Part shown: in pieces, positions 26,024 through 35,342 of the stretch
Layout: every line of letters starts with the position of its first letter
Position numbering within the stretch: the stretch's first letter is position 1
Source of the DNA: Calditrichia bacterium
Lineage (GTDB): Bacteria; Calditrichota; Calditrichia; Calditrichales; J004
DNA length: 64,000 nucleotides
Assembly: GCA_020635035.1 (NCBI GenBank)
Contig: JACKAO010000006.1
Coordinates: 248,001 to 312,000 of the forward strand
Direction of reading: 5' to 3'
Notes under the pieces: model-generated
Seen by the model: the letters and a program-made list of their open reading frames with translations, nothing else
Database searches by the model: none
What the model was told of the DNA's origin: nothing
Position numbers and translations under genes: made by a program

Positions 26024-27312
26024 TCAGATTCTCCGTTTAATTTGATCCTGCGAATAGAAACTGAATTTCTATGAGCGATAAGTTGCTCTGCTTCAGCCAT
26101 TGTTTCAATAGTGCCGGCAAGATTTTTCAACCCCTGTTCAGATATTTTCTGAAAAGTAATTTTTTTGTAATAACTATCAAGAGAAACGCCACTATATGCT
26201 CGTGCAAAGCCATTTGTCGGCAATGTATGATTGGTTCCGGATGCATAGTCACCGGCAGCTTCAGGGGTGTATGCTCCAATAAAAACAGAACCGGCATTGA
26301 TAACCTTTTCAGCAAGCACATCAGCATTTTTTGTGTTTATTATCAGATGTTCCGGGGCATAAAAATTGCTCATGTCCAAAGCATTGTCCAATGATTTACA
26401 GAGTATAAACCGGCTGTTTTGCAAAGCTTTTTCTGCGATTTCTTTGCGTGGTAGTTTCTCCAGCTGCTTTTCAGTTGCAATAAGGCATTTTTCCAACACT
26501 GCTTTATCATCACTAAATAAAATGACCTGGCTGTCCGGGCCATGTTCTGCCTGAGCCAGTAAATCCGCTGCAACAAACTCCGGATCGGCTGATATATCGG
26601 CAATAACTGCTACTTCAGACGGACCGGCAGGCATATCGATCGCGATACCTTCAGTTGAAATACGTTGTTTAGCATACGTCACATATCGGTTACCAGGGCC
26701 GAAAATCTTATCGACTTTTGGTATAGATTCTGTTCCATACGCTAATGCTGCGATGGCCTGGGCGCCACCACTTTTAAAAACATCTGTGACACCTGCTTCT
26801 TTGGCAGCAAATAAAATCGCAGGATGCAGGTGCCCGTTTTTATCCGGTGGTGAAACCATTATTATTTTTTTACAGCCTGCAAGCTGAGCCGGGATAGCCA
26901 GCATTAATACTGTTGAAAAGAGCGGGGCACTTCCACCGGGAATATAAATACCCACCTTTTCGATAGCTACAGATTTGCGCCAGCATTTTACACCGGGCAT
27001 AGTTTCAAGCGGTTTTTCGTCTGATTTTTGATTTTGGTGAAACCGGCGAATATTTACAGCAGCTGCTTTAATTGCTTCTTTTAAGTTATCAGCGATTGTG
27101 TCTGCCAGTAACCATTCATCTGCTGTAATTGCCAGGGATTGCAGCTTAGTGACATCAAATTTTTCGGAATATTCAAAAAGAGCTTTATCACCGTTGCTTT
27201 TAACATAATCACATATTTCTGCAACACTGTCTTTTACCTTTTGGTTGTCCAGTTCAGGACGGCTGAGAAGCTTGGGATAGTCCGAAATGTCGGGATATTC
27301 AATAATTTTCAT
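26020..27312 (-). CDS. hisD: histidinol dehydrogenase
   Basis: The 430-residue enzyme catalyses the last two NAD-dependent oxidations. Conserved segments include VGIYIPGGSAPLFSTVLM, GGAQAIAALAYGTES, the FGPGNRYV loop and the zinc/base segment AEHGPDSQ. The family C-terminal APEHL and GDYASGTNHTLPT are also present. Length is normal. It starts 13 bases after hisG. Confidence 0.97.
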   Translation of the reverse strand: MKIIEYPDISDYPKLLSRPELDNQKVKDSVAEICDYVKSNGDKALFEYSEKFDVTKLQSLAITADEWLLADTIADNLKEAIKAAAVNIRRFHQNQKSDEKPLETMPGVKCWRKSVAIEKVGIYIPGGSAPLFSTVLMLAIPAQLAGCKKIIMVSPPDKNGHLHPAILFAAKEAGVTDVFKSGGAQAIAALAYGTESIPKVDKIFGPGNRYVTYAKQRISTEGIAIDMPAGPSEVAVIADISADPEFVAADLLAQAEHGPDSQVILFSDDKAVLEKCLIATEKQLEKLPRKEIAEKALQNSRFILCKSLDNALDMSNFYAPEHLIINTKNADVLAEKVINAGSVFIGAYTPEAAGDYASGTNHTLPTNGFARAYSGVSLDSYYKKITFQKISEQGLKNLAGTIETMAEAEQLIAHRNSVSIRRIKLNGESE

Positions 27313-27325
27313 AATAGTATTTGCT

Positions 27326-28180
27326 TTACATTATCATCTTTTCAATCGGGACAACAAGGATGCCCTGTGCCCCGGCTTTTTTTAACTTGTCAATGTTTTC
27401 CCAGAAGGTGTTTTCTTCAATGACCGAATATAGCGAACTCCATCCTTTTGTAACCAGCGGTGTAATTGTAGGACTTTTCATTCCCGGGAGTATACTGCAA
27501 ATTTGATCGATTGATTCATTTGGTGCATTAAGAATAATATACTTATAGTCTTTGGCAGTTCGTACGGCACGCATTCTGAATATAAGACCCTCAATAAGGC
27601 TTATCTGCTCAGCAGTTGTCTGATCGGATTGAATTAAAACAGCTTCTGATTTCATGACGGTGAACACTTCACGCAATCCATTTGTTATAAGAGTGCTGCC
27701 TGTACTGACGATATCAAAAATTGCATTTGCCAATCCGATTCCCGGAGCAATTTCTACAGAGCCGCTGATTTCATGGATTTCTGCATCAATCTTATTTTCA
27801 TCCAGAAATTTTCCCAGGATATGTGGATAAGAAGTAGCAATCTTTTGACCGGAAAGATCCTTCATGCTATTAAAGACTGATTTTTCAGGTACAGCTATAG
27901 ACAGTCTGCATTTGGCATAGCCCAATCGTTCGATGATCTTTAAATCAAAACCTTTCTCAAGAAGTGTGTTTTCTCCAACCATCCCGATCTGAGCAATGTT
28001 GTCATTAACGCATTCCGGGATGTCGTCGTCTCTTAATAAAAGTAAACGTAAAGGATAATTTGTCGCGTTTATCATCAACGATCGTTTGCTCAAACCGTTG
28101 AATTTGATACCGCATTCCTGTAGCAAAGCAAACGTCTGTTCACTTAATCTTCCTGATTTTTGAACCGCCAGTGTAATCAT
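27326..28180 (-). CDS. hisG: ATP phosphoribosyltransferase, long form
   Basis: The 284-residue product catalyses the committed first step. The start is the ATG at 28180 (MITLAVQKSGRLSEQ) behind GGGAG, not the TTG at 28192. The catalytic domain has the PRPP loop DIVSTGSTLITNGL. A C-terminal regulatory domain (about 205-284, RTAKDYKYIILNAPNES ... GWSSLYSVIEENTFW) marks the long HisG form, which is inhibited by histidine directly and needs no HisZ. It is the first structural gene, 79 bases after the leader peptide stop. Confidence 0.96.
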   Translation of the reverse strand: MITLAVQKSGRLSEQTFALLQECGIKFNGLSKRSLMINATNYPLRLLLLRDDDIPECVNDNIAQIGMVGENTLLEKGFDLKIIERLGYAKCRLSIAVPEKSVFNSMKDLSGQKIATSYPHILGKFLDENKIDAEIHEISGSVEIAPGIGLANAIFDIVSTGSTLITNGLREVFTVMKSEAVLIQSDQTTAEQISLIEGLIFRMRAVRTAKDYKYIILNAPNESIDQICSILPGMKSPTITPLVTKGWSSLYSVIEENTFWENIDKLKKAGAQGILVVPIEKMIM

Positions 28181-28193
28181 GTTCTCTCCCAAA

Positions 28194-28229
28194 ATAAAAA
28201 AACCCGGTTACCAAGAGAGCAACCGGGTT
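28194..28229 (-). terminator. his operon attenuator terminator
   Basis: On the minus strand AACCCGGTT (28229-28221), an 11-base loop and AACCGGGTT (28209-28201) form a GC-rich 9-bp stem. It runs straight into a T-tract and lies between the leader peptide and hisG, where an attenuator is expected. Confidence 0.9.
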
Positions 28230-28258
28230 GAAGTTTTCAGATATGCAATTCTCCTGGA

Positions 28259-28330
28259 TCACCTTGGGGTGTGCTTATGGTGATGATAGTGATGCATATA
28301 ATTTCTGATTTGTTCATTTGTTGTTCGCAT
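28259..28330 (-). CDS. hisL: his operon leader peptide, 23 residues
   Basis: The minus-strand frame from ATG at 28330 to TGA at 28259 encodes a 23-residue peptide with the core MHHYHHHKH, six histidines in nine residues. An in-frame internal ATG opens the same His run. Translation stalling at His codons when charged His-tRNA is scarce would prevent the downstream terminator (28194-28229) from forming and allow hisG transcription. The ribosome site upstream is weak. Recognition rests on the His run, the following terminator and the hisG location together. Confidence 0.9.
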   Translation of the reverse strand: MRTTNEQIRNYMHHYHHHKHTPR

Positions 28331-28431
28331 GTACTTAATATATTAAAAACCAAAAAATAGCGAAAATTAATTTTGCTGAAAAGATTATCGAAAATTCTTG
28401 AAGATTCTTGAAAATTAATCTGTAAGATTTA

Positions 28432-29571
28432 TTATTCTGAAAATTTCAGGCAAACCGGGCTGGCGTCTGTCTCAACAGAAGACACAAATTCCAGTTGGCC
28501 ATTGTCCGGATCAATCCTGAAAACCGAAATATTATTGCTTTTTTGATTCGCTACCAGTAAGAATTTTCCACTGGGATCGATTACAAAATTACGTGGCCAG
28601 TTTCCATGCACAGGAAAAGTAGCTTTAAAAGATAATTCTCCATTTTCAGGATTTAGATAAAAAAGTGCAATGCTGTTATGTCCGCGATTGGAACCATATA
28701 AAAATTTTCCGGCGGGATGCACATGAATATCTGCACAATAACTCTGCCCGCTAAAGCTATCCGGAAGGGTGCTTATTGTTTGGATTCGCTCTCCGGATGA
28801 TTTGCCAAAAACTTCAATTGTATTGGCCAATTCGGTTATAACGTAAATACAATCATTTTTGTAGTTAATTTCAAAATGGCGGGCCCCGCTGCCGGGAGTA
28901 AGTGAAAAATCTTTGTCTTTAAGATGAGTGAGAGTCCCGCTTGATTTGTCAAATTGGTATGTATAAAGTTTATCACTTCCCAGGTCTGCTGCATAGGCAA
29001 ATTTGTTTTCTTTTTCCAGGCGAATTGAATGCATATGCGGCGCATCCTGGCGTTTTTTATTTGGCCCTGAGCCTTCGTGGGTAATAACTGAGACAGCTTC
29101 CTGCAAGGATCCATTCTTGGTTATCGGGAAACTTGCCACCGTTGCCCCGACATAATTATTGACGAGTGCGAATTTATTATCTGAAGACAGGCTTATGTAA
29201 CACGGCGCCTGTCCTTGAGACGGGACGATGTTTAAAAACTTTAAATTACCATCCTGCGGATTTATCTGAAACGAACTTACAGCACCGCCTGGTTTTCCGT
29301 TATACTCCATGTTTTCATTAACGGCGTATAGATATCTGTTGTCTGATGAGAGAGTTAGGTATGATGGATTTTCAACACCTTTTACAACATGTTTTAACGC
29401 CAGTTCTCCCGTTTGATTGTTGAATGAATAAACATAAATTCCCTGCCCGGAATTTTGCGTGTAAGTTCCGATGTAGATGTTTGAAGTTGAATTTTGGCCT
29501 GCTGATAACATAGGGATTCCTGCCGATGAGATTAAAAAAATGATTAAAAAGAGTTTTACTGTAAGGCGCAT
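28432..29571 (-). CDS. lactonase family (YbhE-type) beta-propeller protein
   Basis: The 379-residue product has a signal peptide (MRLTVKLFLIIFLISSAGIPMLSAG). A seven-bladed propeller of the 6-phosphogluconolactonase/muconate lactonase family follows: IGTYTQNSGQGIYVYSFN, NPSYLTLSSDNRYLYAVNE, GARHFEINYKNDCIYVITE, CADIHVHPAGKFLYGSNRG and PRNFVIDPSGKFLLVANQKS. The predicted export suggests a periplasmic sugar lactone hydrolase rather than a cytoplasmic pentose-phosphate enzyme. It stands alone, read toward the his leader. Confidence 0.87.
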   Translation of the reverse strand: MRLTVKLFLIIFLISSAGIPMLSAGQNSTSNIYIGTYTQNSGQGIYVYSFNNQTGELALKHVVKGVENPSYLTLSSDNRYLYAVNENMEYNGKPGGAVSSFQINPQDGNLKFLNIVPSQGQAPCYISLSSDNKFALVNNYVGATVASFPITKNGSLQEAVSVITHEGSGPNKKRQDAPHMHSIRLEKENKFAYAADLGSDKLYTYQFDKSSGTLTHLKDKDFSLTPGSGARHFEINYKNDCIYVITELANTIEVFGKSSGERIQTISTLPDSFSGQSYCADIHVHPAGKFLYGSNRGHNSIALFYLNPENGELSFKATFPVHGNWPRNFVIDPSGKFLLVANQKSNNISVFRIDPDNGQLEFVSSVETDASPVCLKFSE

Positions 29572-29640
29572 TTTATTTCCTTTTAAATTTGGAAATCCAA
29601 AATAATATTTTTTCTTATTAAAATCCTGAAAAAGACCGGA

Positions 29641-30831
29641 TTAAAATGAATATTTGGTTCTCAGATAGAATGCTTTTCCGTAATTACCAAACTCACTCAG
29701 ATTTGGGCCTTCTGTCAAAAAACCAATCAGATAAAGGTCCAGGTTAGTAATAACAGACCATGAAATTGATGGAACAAAAATAGATGAATTATCCTGCGGG
29801 TTGTGTAAAACAAAAAAGTCTCCGCGGACCAAGGGATGCAGGTCGTAAGCAGTTTCAAAAAACAAAGACCAGCGGGAAGGAGAAAGCAGCCCGGCTTGCA
29901 CTGCCTGAAATGTGTACAATCCACTATACTCGGTTTTGCCAATGGAATTGTATAAAACTTCAGAGTGCAGATAAAATGAACTGGGAAATGTATAATCAGC
30001 GGATAAAACCGCACTGATGTTTTTTGAATTTGCCTGACTGTAATTTTCGCCAAAAGGTAATAAAGTTCCCTGTAGTTGGTCTCTCGAAGGTGGCTTTGTG
30101 TATTTAAATTCTCCCCGAAAACCGGCTCCCCGGATATCTCCGGAGAAAGCGGCGGCAAAAAGCGGGCTGTTATTTTGAATAGCCGAAATAAGGTAAAAAT
30201 CGTAATCCCAGTTATTGAACAGCCACAATAAGGCCGCCGTTTGTTTGTTGCTATTCTTAGCCGGTTTGTAAACAGCCTCCAGCCGGCCAATGGCCCCGGT
30301 GTAATACTGAACACGAATGGCGTCACTTCCCGGTTTTTCTTCATAATCGAAATCAAGAATGGATTGCGGGTTGAATAAATCGATAACATTCCAGACAAGA
30401 CTGGTTCCCCAGGCAATGCGCTGGCGCCCGATTGTAAATTGCCAGCTTCCGCTGGTATAATCAAAAAAGAGACGATCCACCTGTCCATAACCAAGCGACG
30501 AATTTTGATGCCACAACACTGTCTTTAAATCTGCAAAAGGGTAGTTGGTTATGACAGTTGATTTGAATCCCGGCGTTTTTTCAACCATGCCGCCATTAAA
30601 TCCGCGAATCCGGAATTCCAGCCCGGCGGTCAGGTTGCTGGTCGGGTACCAGCGGTTATTTAATCGAAAATGAACCTGGTGATCGATCAAATTTTCGTTG
30701 CTGATAAGTTTGTTTTCTGCAACGGAAAAAAGATATTTGGCATAACCGTAGGTCTGCCAATTTTCGCTTTGAGCAAAAACATTGGCAGCCGCCAAAAACA
30801 AAGTGAGAATTAGCAGTTTTAGTTTCATCAT
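29641..30831 (-). CDS. outer-membrane beta-barrel protein (DUF1302-like)
   Basis: The 396-residue product has signal peptide MMKLKLLILTLFLAAANVFA. Alternating hydrophobic, aromatic-rich strands follow and the final residue is Phe, the usual BAM recognition signal. The segment FTIGRQRIAWGTSLVWNVIDLFNPQS resembles DUF1302-type barrels. Its ATG overlaps the ATPase stop by 4 bases, so barrel and ABC transporter are translationally coupled. This places a probable outer-membrane outlet with the transporter. Confidence 0.75.
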   Translation of the reverse strand: MMKLKLLILTLFLAAANVFAQSENWQTYGYAKYLFSVAENKLISNENLIDHQVHFRLNNRWYPTSNLTAGLEFRIRGFNGGMVEKTPGFKSTVITNYPFADLKTVLWHQNSSLGYGQVDRLFFDYTSGSWQFTIGRQRIAWGTSLVWNVIDLFNPQSILDFDYEEKPGSDAIRVQYYTGAIGRLEAVYKPAKNSNKQTAALLWLFNNWDYDFYLISAIQNNSPLFAAAFSGDIRGAGFRGEFKYTKPPSRDQLQGTLLPFGENYSQANSKNISAVLSADYTFPSSFYLHSEVLYNSIGKTEYSGLYTFQAVQAGLLSPSRWSLFFETAYDLHPLVRGDFFVLHNPQDNSSIFVPSISWSVITNLDLYLIGFLTEGPNLSEFGNYGKAFYLRTKYSF

Positions 30832-31514
30832 TTATTAATCTTGTCTTCTTTTACCATACCGTCTTCAAGGGTGACCACTCGGCGGGCACGTTTTATGACA
30901 CGCGCATCATGCGTTGAGAAAATAAAGGTCATATTATGCTTTTTGTTCATTTCTTCCATCATGTCAAGCAGGGATTCTGCTGATTTTGAATCCAGGTTCG
31001 CTGTCGGTTCATCCGCCAGTACAAAAGCCGGTTTGGAAGCAAGGGCACGGGCTACAGCAACGCGCTGCTGCTGACCACCGGAGAGTTGTGAAGGTCGATT
31101 ATCCATGCGGTCACCTAAACCGACATCCTGCAGCAGGTTCTCAGCCTGTTCACGTCTCTCTTTTTTGGAAACCTTTTGCAGCAGCATGATAAATTCCACG
31201 TTTTCAAGCGCGGTTAAAACAGGAATCAGGTTATACGCCTGGAAAACAAAACCGATTTTATTCAGGCGAAAATCAACCAGGTTGCCTGGTTTCATTTTTG
31301 TGATATCATTATTATCAATGATAACGGTTCCATTGGTCGGCTTATCTAGGCCACCTAAAATATTAAGCATGGTGGTTTTGCCTGATCCCGACGGACCAAC
31401 AATGGCAGTAAATTCCTGTTTTTCAAAAGTTATATTGATGTCTTTTAACGCGTTGACAGGAACGGCCGTGGTGTTGTAGGTTTTTGAAATGTCTTTTAAC
31501 TCAATAAGTGCCAT
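30828..31514 (-). CDS. ABC transporter ATP-binding protein, LolD/MacB type
   Basis: The 228-residue ATPase has Walker A GPSGSGKTT, Q-loop FVFQAYNLIPVLTALENV, signature LSGGQQQRVAVARAL, Walker B FVLADEPTANLD and an H-loop FSTHD. The subfamily spacing is that of LolD/MacB/FtsE ATPases, which pair with FtsX-type permeases. It is the only ATPase in a cluster with three such permeases and probably serves them all. Confidence 0.94.
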   Translation of the reverse strand: MALIELKDISKTYNTTAVPVNALKDINITFEKQEFTAIVGPSGSGKTTMLNILGGLDKPTNGTVIIDNNDITKMKPGNLVDFRLNKIGFVFQAYNLIPVLTALENVEFIMLLQKVSKKERREQAENLLQDVGLGDRMDNRPSQLSGGQQQRVAVARALASKPAFVLADEPTANLDSKSAESLLDMMEEMNKKHNMTFIFSTHDARVIKRARRVVTLEDGMVKEDKINK

Positions 31515-31571
31515 TTTTTGATTTCTCCTTAAAAATCTTTTATCGAATTCTTAATCTACTTCTGTTAAAAA

Positions 31572-32789
31572 TTAATACGTTCGGATTGCTTCTGCCGGCG
31601 TCAGATGTGTAGCTTTCCAGGCCGGCAGCAAAGCTGCAATATTTGCCGCAAATAAAATCATAATGGTTAAACCGATATACATACTTGCCGGCAGGAACGG
31701 GTAAAGCATTGAAGCCGATCCAAAACTTTCCAGCCCGGTCGCAAAGGCTGAGAGATCAATGCCGGCACTGTTAAAAAATCCTATAAAGAAACCACCCACC
31801 GTCATTCCCAGAATACCGCCGGTCATGGAAAGGAAAATGGTTTCAAGCAGGATCATAAAAAATACCCGGCTTTTTTTCATTCCTACCGCTGTTAATATGC
31901 CCAGCTCGCGGATGCGTTCCACAACACTCATCAGCATATTGTTGGTAATTCCGAACAACAGGGCAAAAAGGATGATGGCGACAAACAGGTACGTGAAGGC
32001 TTCCATAGATGACGACACAAAGGCCAGCTCCGGAGCCATCTTTTCCCAGGTTTCGACGGCCAAACCCGGTAATGCTGATGCAAGATTTTGTTCTACGACA
32101 GGGACGTATTTTGCGGACTTCACGCGGATGGCAATTTCGTGTATCAAAGTCTCTGTCTGATGCAGCGAGCGCATCAGGTCAACTTGCCGCAGAAAAACAT
32201 TGGTTTCGTCAAAGACACTGGACTCCGTCTTGAAAATTCCGGTGATACGGCAGGCCAGGTAGATGATTTCCCCGTGGACATCCTGGAAGGTTAAGATAAT
32301 TTTTGATCTTAATTTAAGGTTCAAACGATCCGCCAGCTTTTTACCGATAATGACCTGGTTTCGTTTCTGTGTATCAAAATAATCACCGTCGACAATTTTT
32401 TGATACAGGCGGCTTACACTTTTTTCTGCCACACGATCGATGCCGACTATTTTTACACCGAATGATGACGCTGCACTGGCAGCCATTCCTTCTAAAATGG
32501 TTCGTTTGGAATACCCGGCAATTGAATCCTGGGCATTGATGGCATTTTCAACCGCTTTTACATCTTTGATGTAGTTGGTAATCTGGACATCATCTTTAAA
32601 CTTTTTGGAGTGGATTTCAACATGACCCAGGTAACGATCAATAGCAGAATCAACCATGGATTCCGCCATACCCATCATAATGGCACCGGAAAACAAACCA
32701 CCCCAGAGTCCGAGCATTATAGCCAGGATAATCACCAGGCTGCGTTTTTTGTTGCGCCAGATATTTTTCCATGCAAGTTGAGTTAACAT
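31572..32789 (-). CDS. FtsX/LolE-type ABC permease (copy 1)
   Basis: The 405-residue product begins MLTQLAWKNIWRNKKRSLVIILAIMLG. This is an N-terminal amphipathic stretch plus TM1, followed by a large periplasmic MacB-like domain (about 45-270). Three C-terminal spans follow, with RIRELGILTAVGMKKSRVFFMILLET between the first two. This is the MacB/LolE permease plan. It is closest to the ATPase gene (57-base gap) and diverges from copies 2 and 3. Confidence 0.9.
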   Translation of the reverse strand: MLTQLAWKNIWRNKKRSLVIILAIMLGLWGGLFSGAIMMGMAESMVDSAIDRYLGHVEIHSKKFKDDVQITNYIKDVKAVENAINAQDSIAGYSKRTILEGMAASAASSFGVKIVGIDRVAEKSVSRLYQKIVDGDYFDTQKRNQVIIGKKLADRLNLKLRSKIILTFQDVHGEIIYLACRITGIFKTESSVFDETNVFLRQVDLMRSLHQTETLIHEIAIRVKSAKYVPVVEQNLASALPGLAVETWEKMAPELAFVSSSMEAFTYLFVAIILFALLFGITNNMLMSVVERIRELGILTAVGMKKSRVFFMILLETIFLSMTGGILGMTVGGFFIGFFNSAGIDLSAFATGLESFGSASMLYPFLPASMYIGLTIMILFAANIAALLPAWKATHLTPAEAIRTY

Positions 32790-32808
32790 TTATTTTCCTT
32801 TCACACTT

Positions 32809-32875
32809 TGTCATGCTGGGTAATTAAAGTATTTACCTTACTTTCATAAGATTCTTCACTGCGTTCAGAATGACA
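32809..32875. repeat. short inverted-terminus intergenic repeat
   Basis: TGTCATGCTG (32809-32818) and CAGAATGACA (32866-32875) are inverted with one mismatch. They bound an element containing AAGATTCTTCACTGCG, a sequence type seen dispersed in many bacterial genomes. It fills the gap between permease copies 1 and 2. The element at 15514-15590 shares the AAGATTC...GAATGAC arrangement. Confidence 0.55.
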
Positions 32876-32894
32876 CTTGTTTTAAACTATATTT

Positions 32895-34109
32895 TTATCT
32901 TCTCATGGCCTGGATTGGTTTTAAGTGACCAATAAACAGCAACGGGTAAAGCGCGCAAAACAGGGCAATCACAAAAACAATTATCGATTGCCAGAAATAA
33001 ATATCCGGATTTACACTAAAGGTCATGATAGGTTCAATGCCCAGGCTTTCCCAGGCAGCTGCCGAATCTCCGCTTAAAACAATCGGATTGGCTTTCAGGT
33101 ACGCTGTTATCGGGATGCTGCCCAGAACTCCGAAAACAACACCAATAAGTGAAATCATCACACTCTCAATCAATGAGACAAAAATCATTCTTTGTTTTTT
33201 CATGCCGATCGAATTCAAAATGCCGAACTCCTTTTCTCGTTCGGCGGTCATCATCATGATGGTGCCAAAAACGCCGAATGCAATCACCATGTAAAGTATT
33301 CCGATCATAATCAGCCCGCTGGCGTTGTCCATTTCAATGCTCTGGACCAGGTCGGGCATCATTTCGTCCCAGGTCATTACAGTCAGTTTATTTGTAAGCA
33401 TCCCATGGACCGCATCGTTAACGGTTTCCAAATTGCGGATATTATCAATCATGATCGAAAGCGACGTGATACGTCCCGGGGCAGCGTAAATATATTGGGC
33501 GTTCGGGAGATCGATAAAAGCCATGGCATCGTTCATTTGCGGAAGCGGCAGCTCTACAATTCCGGTGATTTTCAGCTCCGCTGCTGCAATTTGTCCGTGA
33601 AAACCACTGCCGTACAAAACAATCGAATCGCCAAGTACAGCTTTTAAACGTTTCGCCAATCCGCTGGCTATAATAATACCCTGATCACCACTTTGCAGGT
33701 ATTGACCGGAAACCAATTTTTTATCCAGTTCCGTCATATTGTGTTCTTTTTGCGGATCGATGCCGATAACCGGAGAAACCTTTGTGATTGAATCTTTTGA
33801 TAACAGGGCAAAGGCTTCCAGCCTTGGTGTTAACGATGTAATATGATTTATTTTCTGTAAAGAATCCTGAAAGCCGGAAGTCAGCTGGATGCTTTCGTCC
33901 AATGATCGGTTTTCCCAAAACTTTTCACCCTGGATTTGCAGGTAACCGGTTTGCATTTTTGCGGCCGAATCAATCATGTAACTGTAAGAACCCAATTGGG
34001 CGGAGCGCATTACACAGGCAAGGATGACGGCAAAAAAAACGGAAGCTGACACGATCACAGTTCTCTTTTTATTACGCCAGATATTTTTCCAGGCAAGTTT
34101 AAAATACAT
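32895..34109 (-). CDS. FtsX/LolE-type ABC permease (copy 2)
   Basis: The 404-residue product begins MYFKLAWKNIWRNKKRTVIV. TM1, a periplasmic domain (about 45-265) and three C-terminal spans follow, with EREKEFGILNSIGMKKQRMIFVSLIES. It is obviously related along its whole length to copy 3 (both have VSASVFFAVIL, then WENRSLDxSI), so these two are a tandem duplication. It lies 13 bases after copy 3. Confidence 0.9.
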   Translation of the reverse strand: MYFKLAWKNIWRNKKRTVIVSASVFFAVILACVMRSAQLGSYSYMIDSAAKMQTGYLQIQGEKFWENRSLDESIQLTSGFQDSLQKINHITSLTPRLEAFALLSKDSITKVSPVIGIDPQKEHNMTELDKKLVSGQYLQSGDQGIIIASGLAKRLKAVLGDSIVLYGSGFHGQIAAAELKITGIVELPLPQMNDAMAFIDLPNAQYIYAAPGRITSLSIMIDNIRNLETVNDAVHGMLTNKLTVMTWDEMMPDLVQSIEMDNASGLIMIGILYMVIAFGVFGTIMMMTAEREKEFGILNSIGMKKQRMIFVSLIESVMISLIGVVFGVLGSIPITAYLKANPIVLSGDSAAAWESLGIEPIMTFSVNPDIYFWQSIIVFVIALFCALYPLLFIGHLKPIQAMRR

Positions 34110-34122
34110 TTAAATTTTCCTT

Positions 34123-35334
34123 TTATTTTTTCAGGGCTTTAACAATTTTTAAACGGCTGAGAAACAACATTGGATAAATCAGGCAGATAAAAGAAATTAT
34201 AAAAATAATCATGGCCTGGTTTACAAAAATAGACGGATCGGCGCTGAAGGAAAAAACCGCTTCAATGCCAAGCTGCTCCCAGGATTTAGCAATTTCGCCG
34301 GTAAGTTGGATCGGGTGATGCGCCAGGTATGTGGTCACAGGGATGGCGGCAATAATTCCGCTCAAAGTGCCAATGGACGCCAGGAAAACGTTTTCAAAAA
34401 ATGTAACCAGGAACATGCGCCTTTTTTTCATGCCAAGCGCATTTAGAATGCCATATTCGGTTTCTCTTTCCAGCGTCATCATCATCACAACCCCGAAAAT
34501 ACCAAAGGCAATAACAATATACAGGATGCCGATAAGAATAAAATTGCTGCTGGTTTTAAACTGAATGGTCTGTTTGATTTCCGGGAGCAGTTCTTCCCAG
34601 GTTAAAACGGTTTCATCGCTGGAAATAAATTTATGAATATCACCTGATACACGGTTTAACTCATTAAGGTCATCAATCATAACGGCTAAAGAAGTAATCC
34701 GGTTCTCCAAACCAAAAATGTCGGCGGCTTTTTTGATATTAATATAAACTGTCGATGTATTCATTTTTTCAATTGGAAATTTTAAAATTCCTGTGACAGG
34801 AAGCAGGGCAGCCGCTGTTTGGCCGTGAAATCCTAACCCGTATATAAGCAGTGAATCGCCGATTGAAAGTTTTAACCTTTCCGCCAAACCGGATGCAATC
34901 AAAGCTCCATCTTTGAGAGAAAAATATTCACCTTTTTGCAGATATTTTGATGTCCCGCTTACTTTATCTTCAGCGTGTGGATCAATTCCGGTAATATGTG
35001 CAACGCGTACAAGACTGTCTCCGGAGATCAGAACAACACTTTCAATCCTTGGAGTAATACTGGTTATATTTTTTATTTTATTGATTTCGTCCTTTTGTGA
35101 ATCACTCAGAACAATGCTGTCATCCAGCGAGCGGTTTTCCCAGTAGTTTTTATGCTGGACCTGTAATACCCCAAGGTAAATTTTTGTGATGGAGTGGACC
35201 ATGTAATCAAAACTACCTATCTGCGCAGACCGCTGCAGGCAGGATAAAATAACAGCAAAAAAAACGGATGCAGAGACAATCAGAGTACGTTTCTTATTGC
35301 GCCAGACATTTTTCCAGGCAAGTTTCAGATACAT
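34123..35334 (-). CDS. FtsX/LolE-type ABC permease (copy 3)
   Basis: The 403-residue product begins MYLKLAWKNVWRNKKRTLIV and has the same layout as copy 2, with ERETEYGILNALGMKKRRMFLVTFFEN near the C-terminus. Copies 2 and 3 could form a LolC/LolE-like heterodimer around the ATPase dimer, with copy 1 working in a second complex. That pairing is inference. It starts 8 bases after the NAD(P)-binding protein gene. Confidence 0.9.
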   Translation of the reverse strand: MYLKLAWKNVWRNKKRTLIVSASVFFAVILSCLQRSAQIGSFDYMVHSITKIYLGVLQVQHKNYWENRSLDDSIVLSDSQKDEINKIKNITSITPRIESVVLISGDSLVRVAHITGIDPHAEDKVSGTSKYLQKGEYFSLKDGALIASGLAERLKLSIGDSLLIYGLGFHGQTAAALLPVTGILKFPIEKMNTSTVYINIKKAADIFGLENRITSLAVMIDDLNELNRVSGDIHKFISSDETVLTWEELLPEIKQTIQFKTSSNFILIGILYIVIAFGIFGVVMMMTLERETEYGILNALGMKKRRMFLVTFFENVFLASIGTLSGIIAAIPVTTYLAHHPIQLTGEIAKSWEQLGIEAVFSFSADPSIFVNQAMIIFIISFICLIYPMLFLSRLKIVKALKK

Positions 35335-35342
35335 ATCATGCT

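Noticed and set aside
29727..30494. 255-codon minus-strand frame within the barrel gene
   Set aside because: It lies in another frame of the same strand as the barrel protein, which has a signal peptide and coupled start; no independent support.
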